A stretch of 6,531 bases of DNA. Origin: Burkholderiaceae bacterium. Lineage in GTDB: Bacteria; Pseudomonadota; Gammaproteobacteria; Burkholderiales; Burkholderiaceae_C. Under the pieces are notes generated by a model. It worked only from the letters and a program-made list of their open reading frames with translations. It was not told the origin of the DNA and did no database searches. The position numbers and the translations under genes were made by a program. This document shows, in pieces, positions 1-6,374 of this stretch. The stretch's first letter is position 1. Each line of letters opens with the position of its first letter. Location: the NCBI GenBank assembly GCA_013693755.1, contig CP059256.1, positions 546,029 through 552,559 of the forward strand, in the 5' to 3' direction.

Positions 1-990
1 GCCGAGCATGCAAGGTTGAATCTGCTGTCGGACCAGCCAGGCTGGTTCCATCGCCTGTGCAGCGACTACCGCTTGCCGCATATCGCTTTCGAAACTGGCC
101 ACATCCACCGGCTCACCGACGACGCGGGTCAGGTACTTGACGACATCCGAACCCCTGCCGAGAACGAAGCCATGGCCAATCAGTTCGCCCAGCTGGTACG
201 CAGCTTCACGGAGGCGAGCGGCACCGAGTTGCACGTCTCCATTGCGGGTGGTCGCAAGACCATGGGCTATTACCTGGGCTACGCTCTCTCGCTGTTCGGG
301 CGACCGCAGGATCGGCTCTCGCATGTGCTTGTGAGTTCGCCCTTCGAGGCGCACCCGGAGTTCTACTACCCCACGCCATACGAACGCGTCATTCACACCC
401 GCGATCCACAGGCTCCGCAGGCCGCAGACTGCCAGCATGCGCAGGTCGATCTGGCCGAGATTCCGTTCGTTCGGCTACGCGACGGGCTGCCCGAGCGCCT
501 GCAAACCGGTGCAGCCAGCTTCACCGAGACCGTGGAAGCCGCCAACCGTGCCTTGGGGTCGGTTCAGCTGGGCATCGACTTGCGCACCCATCGCGTCACC
601 GTCAATGGCGACACCGAGATCGACTTGGGTGATCGCGGCTTTCCCCTGTACGCCTGGCTGGCGCACCGCGCCCTCGACGGGCGCCCCGAGGTCAGCCTGC
701 GCGACCCGAAGAACACCGACTGGCGCGACGAGCTGCTGCCGCTAGCCAAGCGGCTGTATGGCCCAGACTCGGCCGCCTTCGAGGCACTGGAGTCCGCACT
801 GCAAGGCAACGACAAACATGGCGGCGGTGTCAGCTATTACCTCGGGCCCATCGTCACGCGCGTCAACACCAAGCTGACCAGTGTCCTCGGCCGCCCTCTG
901 GCGCTCCGCTGCGCCATCGAGTCACACGGCCGCCGGGGCGACACCCGGTACCGTCTGCCGCAAGGGCTCGACATTCAGATCACGCGCTGA
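1..990 (+). CDS. NE0113-type CARF-domain ring nuclease, 5'-truncated
   Basis: The reading frame is open to the left edge (AEHAR, then a TTG at 16), so the start lies outside the window; I estimate about 50 N-terminal residues are missing. An internal TTG start at 16 is unlikely because family members carry a first CARF beta-strand before this point. Visible features are a RTPAEN segment near nt 148-165 and the motif SIAGGRKTMGYY at nt 238-273, the signature of the NE0113 family (Pfam Cas_NE0113, SSO2081-like). Next comes GRPQDRLSHVLVSSPFE, also typical. The last ~140 residues (from about nt 565, LGIDLRTHRVTVNG) look like a winged-helix tail. Members of this family bind cyclic tetra-adenylate, and characterised relatives cleave it, turning off type III signalling; the activity here is inferred. 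It lies 75 nt upstream of the Card1-like gene on the same strand, probably in one operon. The gene ends in TGA at 988-990. Confidence 0.88.
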   Translation, partial: AEHARLNLLSDQPGWFHRLCSDYRLPHIAFETGHIHRLTDDAGQVLDDIRTPAENEAMANQFAQLVRSFTEASGTELHVSIAGGRKTMGYYLGYALSLFGRPQDRLSHVLVSSPFEAHPEFYYPTPYERVIHTRDPQAPQAADCQHAQVDLAEIPFVRLRDGLPERLQTGAASFTETVEAANRALGSVQLGIDLRTHRVTVNGDTEIDLGDRGFPLYAWLAHRALDGRPEVSLRDPKNTDWRDELLPLAKRLYGPDSAAFEALESALQGNDKHGGGVSYYLGPIVTRVNTKLTSVLGRPLALRCAIESHGRRGDTRYRLPQGLDIQITR

Positions 991-1065
991 GATCCTGCAC
1001 AGGCCCCCTACGCCGCCGCTCATCCACTGTCAAGCGCCATCTACGCGCCCTCCCAGGAGACCTTC

Positions 1066-2211
1066 ATGGGTCAGCCCATCTGGCATTTCTGCCTCGTGTC
1101 CGAGCAACCGCTGGCCAACGCACTGCCCGCTTTGGCTCTGCAACCTCAGGTTCGCGGCGTCGTCCTCGCCCGGACTGCTGTGATGCACCAACGTGCGCAG
1201 TGGCTTGCTGACGTGCTGCAATCGCGCGGCTTGGAAGTGGAGTTCATGGAACTGCCGCCGCCACAGGACGTCGGGGCCATTCGTCAGTGCCTGAGCCAGT
1301 GGCTGGGCACCCACGGCGGCCGCTCCGTTCTGCTCAATGCGACCGGCGGCACCAAGACGCTCTCGATGGTGGCCATGCAGGTCTTCGCCGAGCACGGCTT
1401 GCCCGTTCGCTACCTTGACGAGGCCAATGGCCTGTGGATCGACGTGCTCGGAAACGGCACGCCTTACCCGTTGCCCAACGTGGCTCTGCGCATCGACGAC
1501 GTGGTCGCCCTGCATGGCCTGCGGGTACGCGCGCGGCACGACGACCCGCAGTGGCCGCAATGGATCGGCATCGCGCGCATGCTCGGAGCTGGAATCGGTG
1601 GGCTGCTGCACGAGTTGTCCCGGCTGAAAGGGGCGATGGGGACTGGCCAGAACAACGGGACGCCGAAATTTGACGTTCCGCGCGGGCTCATTGGCCCGCT
1701 CGAAAAAGCCGGCATCATCCGCCGGAGCGAGGCTCTTTGGTGCCTCAACACCCCAGCAGACCAGAGCTTCCTGACCGGCGGCTGGCTGGAAGACTATGCG
1801 CTGGACTGCGCCCGCCAGGGGCTTGCGGGCGACCGCCTGGTGCAGGACATCGCCAGCGGCGTCAAGGTCGAGGAAGTCAGCGCGCGCGAGACCAACGGCC
1901 AGCGTCCCGACAACGAGCTCGACCTCCTCATCCTGCGCAACGGCCGCCTCTTTGCAGTAGAGTGCAAGACCTCCGTCGGCAAAGCAACCGGCAAGGCGCA
2001 GAACATACCGGAAATCCTCTACAAACTCGCCTTCCAGCGCCGCATCGGTGGCCACTCCACCCGGTTGGCGTTGCTGCACCTCAGCCAGGTGACCGGGCCT
2101 ACCGAAGAGCGCGCCCGCATGGCCAACATCAAGCTGTGGGGAACGCGCGACGTGCCCCGCTTGACCGAGCGTCTGCAAAGATGGGTCGGTGGGGATGGCG
2201 CCGTGCGCTGA
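1066..2211 (+). CDS. card1: Card1/Can2-like cyclic-oligoadenylate-activated nuclease (CARF + PD-(D/E)XK)
   Basis: An intact 381-residue protein. ATG at 1066 is supported by AGGAGA at 1055-1060, five bases upstream, and the frame ends in TGA at 2209-2211. The N-terminal half is a CARF domain with the ligand-loop motif NATGGTKTLSM at residues 91-101. The C-terminal half has the three marks of a PD-(D/E)XK nuclease: GGWLEDY at 238-244 (E242), NELD at 283-286 (D286) and VECK at 298-301 (E299, K301). All catalytic positions appear intact. This architecture and length match the DUF1887 Card1/Can2 family, in which one subunit of a dimer carries one CARF and one nuclease domain; cA4 binding activates cleavage of nucleic acids (DNA nicking or single-strand DNA and RNA cutting, depending on the member). 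It is probably cotranscribed with the ring-nuclease-like gene before it, pairing an effector with an enzyme that can switch it off. Ligand and substrate here are inferred from the family. Confidence 0.9.
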   Translation: MGQPIWHFCLVSEQPLANALPALALQPQVRGVVLARTAVMHQRAQWLADVLQSRGLEVEFMELPPPQDVGAIRQCLSQWLGTHGGRSVLLNATGGTKTLSMVAMQVFAEHGLPVRYLDEANGLWIDVLGNGTPYPLPNVALRIDDVVALHGLRVRARHDDPQWPQWIGIARMLGAGIGGLLHELSRLKGAMGTGQNNGTPKFDVPRGLIGPLEKAGIIRRSEALWCLNTPADQSFLTGGWLEDYALDCARQGLAGDRLVQDIASGVKVEEVSARETNGQRPDNELDLLILRNGRLFAVECKTSVGKATGKAQNIPEILYKLAFQRRIGGHSTRLALLHLSQVTGPTEERARMANIKLWGTRDVPRLTERLQRWVGGDGAVR

Positions 2212-2322
2212 CGGCCTCCCATCCACCGGGCACGCAGCCCCTCCCACCGCGGCTCCTGCGGCGACTGGCGCCGCCGGGCGCTGACCCACCGCCTTTCTCC
2301 CAACCAACCCGCGACCACCAAC

Positions 2323-2345
2323 GCACCTCTCCTGAGGCGAGGTGC
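2323..2345. repeat. Inverted repeat / hairpin
   Basis: GCACCTC at 2323-2329 pairs perfectly with GAGGTGC at 2339-2345, giving a 7-bp stem; CCT/AGG pairing inside the 9-base interval could extend it. It lies about 110 nt after the card1 stop and about 310 nt beyond the trailer end of the array. No run of T follows on either strand, so it is not a classical intrinsic terminator, although it could stall or end convergent transcripts. The function is a guess. Confidence 0.35.
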
Positions 2346-2550
2346 AAGCGGCTGCGCGCGCGCGGACGACGGCCTCACCCGCTCGACAGAGCAACACCCC
2401 GGCACGATCGGCCCCAAATACCCGCCTCCTGACGGGCAATACCGCAGCCCCGACCACCCGACGGCCATGGCCATCACGCGGCGCCGACGCCGATGACACC
2501 ACATCAGCGCGCGCGGCTGCCTTCAGGACCGTGTTCGAGATTCAACATAA

Positions 2551-2627
2551 CGATATCGGTCGCCCGCGAACCCTATCGGACGGCCGACGGCTCGGTTCAC
2601 GCCGCTTTCAATCGCATGCGGAAGAAC
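2551..2627 (-). repeat. Possible fossil CRISPR repeats at the trailer
   Basis: Two segments, 2551-2571 and 2607-2627, can be aligned without gaps to the last 21 bases of the + strand repeat with about 13 and 12 matches. Both keep an ATCG core and the terminal GAAC. Their ends are 56 and 60 bases from the next repeat-like ends, shorter than the 68-71 of the good array. The 5' parts do not align. This would continue the gradient of decay seen at 2653-2757, but chance similarity in GC-rich DNA is a real alternative. Confidence 0.3.
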
Positions 2628-2652
2628 CTTCAAGACACTTGTGAAGGCTGGC

Positions 2653-2792
2653 GTCTGCATGCGTTTTGGAATCGGACGTGGACGAACCTTCTGCGAGCTG
2701 GCGTCTTAACGCCGGATGGGGAGTCTTCATCCCGTCTGGGAATCGGGCGTGTTGAACACCGACCACCTTTCGAAATCTCTCCCGACTGTTGA
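2653..2792 (-). repeat. Degenerate trailer-end CRISPR repeats with their spacers
   Basis: There are two decayed 35-nt repeats at 2653-2687 and 2723-2757, each with a one-base deletion and several substitutions relative to the 36-nt consensus. They keep the 70-base period of the neighbouring intact repeats (2723, 2793, 2863). Spacers are 2688-2722 and 2758-2792, both 35 nt. The first spacer itself contains a 20-base segment (2703-2722) beginning GTCTTAA that resembles the first 20 bases of the repeat, as if a partial repeat were nested there. Decay at this end marks it as the oldest part, furthest from the leader. Confidence 0.8.
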
Positions 2793-5179
2793 GTCTTAAT
2801 CCCGCTTGGAAATCGGGCGTGGTCGAACCCTTCTCTGGGAGGGACTTCAGGAGATGGAAAACGTCTTAATCCCGTTTGGGAATCGGGCGTGGTCGAACTG
2901 AACTTGAGTCGCTCATGAGCGAGCAGCGCGGCGTCTTAATCCCGTTTGGGAATCGGGCGCGGTCGAACTTTTGGAGAGAAATGAAAGTTTGTGTGATCTG
3001 GGTCTTAATCCCGTTTGGGAATTGGGCGCGGTCGAACACAGCGCGGCTTCTTTTATCTCCCTACCTGGGGCATCTTAATCCCGTTTGGGAATCGGGCGTG
3101 GTCGAACGGAACGTCCTCTCTGCGTTTATTTATTCTTACGAGTCTTAATCCCGTTTGGGAATCGGGCGTGGTCGAACCTGAACGCCGTAAGGTTGAGCAC
3201 AACTCACCATGGTCTTAATCCCGTTTGGGAATCGGGCGTGGTCGAACGGCCTACGTGGAGGTCAAGGTGTCCGAACTCGGTCTTAATCCCGTTTGGGAAT
3301 CGGGCGTGGTCGAACGCACCCATCTTCGTCCGAAGCTCAGGAGATTTAGTCTTAATCCCGTTTGGGAATCGGGCGTGGTCGAACTTTAACCACACTAGGA
3401 GGTTCATCATGCTTAAAGTCTTAATCCCGTTTGGGAATCGGGCGTGGTCGAACGCGACAGCATCAGCAAGCACGAGGATCTTGCGGTCTTAATCCCGTTT
3501 GGGAATCGGGCGTGGTCGAACCTTATCATATCCAAGAATAACATGATGTTCAAGTCTTAATCCCGTTTGGGAATCGGGCGTGGTCGAACCTTAGAAAGGA
3601 AATCGCCCATGAAAAGGTTTAGTCTTAATCCCGTTTGGGAATCGGGCGTGGTCGAACCTCCAATACGCCAAGCGTCAAGCCGAAAGCAATGAAGTCTTAA
3701 TCCCGTTTGGGAATCGGGCGTGGTCGAACAGGTTTCTCCTGCGGCAGCAGCCACCCGAGCTGCGGGTCTTAATCCCGTTTGGGAATCGGGCGTGGTCGAA
3801 CGGGCGTAGACGATGAAGAGCTTTTCGACACCAAGTCTTAATCCCGTTTGGGAATCGGGCGTGGTCGAACTAATTGAAAACCTTTCTTTTGTTTACTTTA
3901 CAAAGTCTTAATCCCGTTTGGGAATCGGGCGTGGTCGAACATGCATGGTCTCGACGAACACACCAAATAAGTCTTAATCCCGTTTGGGAATCGGGCGTGG
4001 TCGAACTGTCAAGCCGTTCCTCAACCTGTAAACGCTTTAGGTCTTAATCCCGTTTGGGAATCGGGCGTGGTCGAACTGTTTTAGTATTTTTAAGGAGATA
4101 AACATGTCTTAATCCCGTTTGGGAATCGGGCGTGGTCGAACAGTAAGTACAGTGAGGATGTCAGAGTCTTTCTCGTCTTAATCCCGTTTGGGAATCGGGC
4201 GTGGTCGAACATCTATTCTTACGATATTATCTTTGATCTCAAGTCTTAATCCCGTTTGGGAATCGGGCGTGGTCGAACCCATAGGAGGCGTCGCCGACGC
4301 CGTGGTTCGTAAGGGTCTTAATCCCGTTTGGGAATCGGGCGTGGTCGAACCTGATCGTCGTCATGCCCACGGGGATCTTGTCGGTCTTAATCCCGTTTGG
4401 GAATCGGGCGTGGTCGAACCCAGCATCCTGCACGCCGTCTACGACTGGGCGGTCTTAATCCCGTTTGGGAATCGGGCGTGGTCGAACCATGACAAACACA
4501 AAAGGATTTCCCTCAAAAAACAGTCTTAATCCCGTTTGGGAATCGGGCGTGGTCGAACGTTTGGAGTAGATCATGATCCTCATCTACGGCTGTCTTAATC
4601 CCGTTTGGGAATCGGGCGTGGTCGAACGTCAGGAGTTCACCATGTTCAAGTCCATCGTCAGTCTTAATCCCGTTTGGGAATCGGGCGTGGTCGAACGCAA
4701 GACGTGCCAAAATACCATCAGGTGTTTTGGGTCTTAATCCCGTTTGGGAATCGGGCGTGGTCGAACCTATGAGAGAAGAATTCAAGCAACCACCATGGAG
4801 TCTTAATCCCGTTTGGGAATCGGGCGTGGTCGAACCGGTACAAACGTGCCCGCTATCAAGCAGGCCAGTATGTCTTAATCCCGTTTGGGAATCGGGCGTG
4901 GTCGAACCTACATGGACTTTCTCTCTCTTTACACAAAGGTCTTAATCCCGTTTGGGAATCGGGCGTGGTCGAACGCCGCACCCCAGGCCCGGGCCACGCC
5001 TGGGCAAGTCTTAATCCCGTTTGGGAATCGGGCGTGGTCGAACAAGAAAGCTACCAACAGAATCATTTGTCCATGTCTTAATCCCGTTTGGGAATCGGGC
5101 GTGGTCGAACTAGACAAGGAGAACGGCAATGAACAAAGTTGTTGTCTTAATCCCGTTTGGGAATCGGGCGTGGTCGAAC
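2793..5179 (-). CRISPR. Type III-like CRISPR array, 35 repeats of 36 nt and 34 spacers
   Basis: Repeats start at 2793, 2863, 2933, 3002, 3072, 3142, 3212, 3280, 3349, 3418, 3486, 3554, 3622, 3694, 3766, 3835, 3905, 3971, 4041, 4106, 4175, 4243, 4315, 4384, 4452, 4523, 4592, 4661, 4731, 4800, 4872, 4939, 5008, 5075 and 5144. On the + strand the 36-nt repeat begins GTCTTAATCCC and ends GGTCGAAC. On the likely transcribed - strand it begins GTTCGACC, contains a TCCC-AAAC-GGGA stem-loop and ends ATTAAGAC, comparable to the 8-nt tag of type III crRNAs (ATTGAAAC, ATTGCGAC). Repeats are identical from 3142 to the right end; variants are confined to 2793, 2933, 3002 and 3072. Spacers are 29-36 nt, mostly 32-34, a spread usual for type III and wider than for most type I. 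All spacers differ. The leader side is judged to be 5179, next to cas2. No cas6 or effector genes are in the window, so the subtype cannot be set. Confidence 0.97.
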
Positions 5180-5767
5180 TCTACCTCGCCAAGTGCTTGT
5201 CAGTCAATGCGTTTTGTCCTGTTCGCTGCGCGATCGGCGTTCTTGGACCAGGTCTGTTGCTTGCATGATGGCGTTTGGTCGATTTTTGCTTTTCTATCAA
5301 GGCGCTGCGCGTTTCACTCGGGGCCATTGCTGGTTTCGGCGGGGCAGGCGTCGCCGGCCCGCAGTTGCAGCGGGGTCCACGCTTGCCTCGACAAGAGGTG
5401 TTGGCTTGTACCTCCGGGGTCGACTGGCTTGCGCATCCCTTGTGCAACACCCCGTTGGATGCGGGGGATCGTGGTCTGGTTGCACTCAGCCCCGGCTTGC
5501 CGCCATCCACCTTGCCAGGCTTTGGTGCGCACAGGTGTATGAACCTGCACGCCGTGCGGCCGCTCCGTACGGGCGGGTTTCTGCGCTTCGTCCGCTCGGC
5601 CTCGGATCGGGGAGGCTTCGAGTTGGAGTCGGTTGGCACGGGATCGCTTCCGGATTGTCGGTGCCGTTTCAATGCGTGGCACAACTGGAAAGCTTTCAAC
5701 AGCGGGGAAGTCACTTTTTCGTAGCACCCTAGGGCCGACTAGTGCTGGCCAGCAAGTCGTTTCACCA
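5180..5767 (-). promoter_or_regulatory. Putative CRISPR leader / cas2-array intergenic region
   Basis: 588 bases lie between the stop of the second cas2 and the first (newest) repeat. The part nearest the array (about 5180-5300) is the best leader candidate: read on the - strand it has an A-rich tract (AGAAAAGCAAAAATCG, complement of about 5281-5296) and a TTGACT hexamer (complement of 5202-5207), but no good -10 box at the right distance. The rest, 5300-5767, has frames open in several phases on both strands with no recognisable motif or ribosome-binding site, so I call no gene. The array promoter should lie here; the exact site is not resolved. Confidence 0.6.
5743..5754. repeat. 12-bp perfect palindrome downstream of the cas2 pair
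   Basis: TGCTGGCCAGCA is a perfect palindrome about 14 bases past the cas2 stop. A second potential stem overlaps it: on the - strand AGCACTAG can pair with CTA-GG-GTGCT, with a two-base bulge, across about 5724-5747. No T-run follows on the - strand (AAAAA is present instead), so a normal terminator is not supported. It could be an operator or a weak attenuator between cas2 and the array; there is no direct evidence. Confidence 0.3.
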
Positions 5768-6076
5768 TCAAAGGACGAAAAATGATGGGTTGAGTGTGCG
5801 GGTGGAGGTTCCCAAGGTGCGCAGGCGCTCGCTTTCAGCGGCTGTGAGCACGTAGCACACGAGACGGTCCTGGGTTTGGTGCAGCAGGGCGCGAGCGTGG
5901 CCCAGCAGTGCGCTGCGCTGTGGTGGCGTGAGCCAGGCTTCGAAGACGCTTTCCTGCACGCGCTGGCCGTACCGCTCAAGCAGCCGTACGAGGCGGTAGC
6001 GGCGGCGGTCGTTGGCGACGTCGAAGGCCAGCACGTGCAGTTCCTCGGTGGAGGTCGGGAGCGATGGCGCGGGCAT
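5768..6076 (-). CDS. cas2: Cas2 endoribonuclease-fold integrase subunit, second copy
   Basis: A 102-residue protein of normal Cas2 length. It has the ferredoxin-fold opening HVLAFDVANDRRR (residues 14-26, conserved Asp at 19), then RVQESVFEAWLT at 39-50, the most recognisable Cas2 block, and a C-terminal PSFFVL beta-strand like those that pair with Cas1. The ATG at 6076 (MPAPS) is the only start between the upstream cas2 stop and the conserved region; no clear Shine-Dalgarno precedes it, so translation is probably coupled to the first cas2, 13 bases away. In the Cas1-Cas2 integrase a Cas2 dimer bridges two Cas1 dimers and measures the spacer. The protein differs widely from its neighbour outside the RVQESVFEAWLTP block, so this is not a recent duplicate. 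It is last before the leader and array. Confidence 0.9.
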   Translation of the reverse strand: MPAPSLPTSTEELHVLAFDVANDRRRYRLVRLLERYGQRVQESVFEAWLTPPQRSALLGHARALLHQTQDRLVCYVLTAAESERLRTLGTSTRTLNPSFFVL

Positions 6077-6089
6077 GATGGCGAAGGGG

Positions 6090-6374
6090 TCAGAGCAGGT
6101 AGTAGTCGGGCTCAGGGATGGCTTGCGGCATCTGGCCAATGACGCGACGGCGGCCGAGGCCCCGCAGATCGAGGCTGTAGAGGCGCACCTGGTCGAGCCG
6201 TGGTTCGATTTCCCTGGCGACGTGCGCGAGCAGCCGCTCGACCTCATGGGGCGTAAGCCACGCTTCGAAGACGCTTTCCTGAACACGCAGCATGCGTTGC
6301 TCACACAGGCGCGCGACGCTCCTGCGGCGGGCGTCGTCCGCGATGTCGTAGGCCAGAATGACAAGCTTGCTCAT
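6090..6374 (-). CDS. cas2: Cas2 endoribonuclease-fold integrase subunit, first copy
   Basis: A 94-residue protein with the canonical Cas2 pattern: KLVILAYDIADDARRR at residues 3-18 (conserved Asp at 10), RVQESVFEAWLTP at 30-42 and a C-terminal DYYLL strand. The ATG at 6374 overlaps the cas1 stop as ATGA, so the two are translationally coupled in one operon. A function in spacer integration with Cas1 follows from the family. The DNA for the QESVFEA block shares a 20-base identical run with the second copy (6262-6281 against 5937-5956), although the proteins differ elsewhere. Both copies keep the acidic residue and the arginine pair, so both look functional; a Cas2 heterodimer or a division of labour is possible. 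Confidence 0.93.
   Translation of the reverse strand: MSKLVILAYDIADDARRRSVARLCEQRMLRVQESVFEAWLTPHEVERLLAHVAREIEPRLDQVRLYSLDLRGLGRRRVIGQMPQAIPEPDYYLL

Larger units (their letters stand above)
2212..2652. other. Gene-free convergent region between card1 and the array trailer
   Basis: Roughly 440 bases with no convincing gene. Several frames stay open because the DNA is GC-rich, but their translations are arginine, proline and serine rich, show no motif and have no ribosome-binding site. Transcription of the card1 operon from the left and of the array from the right would meet here. The stretch holds a hairpin (2323-2345) and possible fossil CRISPR repeats near its right end. I see no terminator with a T-run on either strand. 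Confidence 0.6.

Noticed and set aside
2323..2345. Hairpin as an intrinsic terminator for card1 or for the array
   Set aside because: No T-run follows the stem on either strand and it is distant from both transcripts' ends; kept only as an inverted repeat.
1030..2502. A 490-codon open frame on the - strand across card1
   Set aside because: It is the antisense shadow of a GC-rich gene with intact CARF and nuclease motifs on the + strand; its own translation is alanine, arginine and glycine rich with no motif or ribosome-binding site.
3038..3141. Spacers 3038-3071 and 3108-3141 as further start-region spacers
   Set aside because: Neither has a Shine-Dalgarno sequence with a spaced ATG on either strand; they were not counted.
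5179..5207. TTGACT with GTAGAG as a sigma-70 promoter for the array (- strand)
   Set aside because: The -35 hexamer is good, but the -10 is poor and overlaps the first repeat, so transcription would start inside the repeat. Not supported as a promoter.
2876..5268. Many open frames through the array with repeated peptides such as LIPFGNRAWSN, LNPVWESGVVEP and FDHARFPNGIKT
   Set aside because: These are translations of the 36-nt repeat in different frames on both strands. The repetition is DNA-level CRISPR structure, not a repeat protein.
5157..5732. Overlapping open frames of 137-191 codons on + and 177-221 codons on - in the leader region
   Set aside because: Several phases are open at once, the + frames begin inside a CRISPR repeat, the compositions are biased, and no family motif or ribosome-binding site is present.
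5768..6364. A 198-residue reading of the second cas2 starting inside the first cas2
   Set aside because: The Cas2 fold begins only after the ATG at 6076; the extra N-terminal part is an out-of-frame translation of the first cas2.
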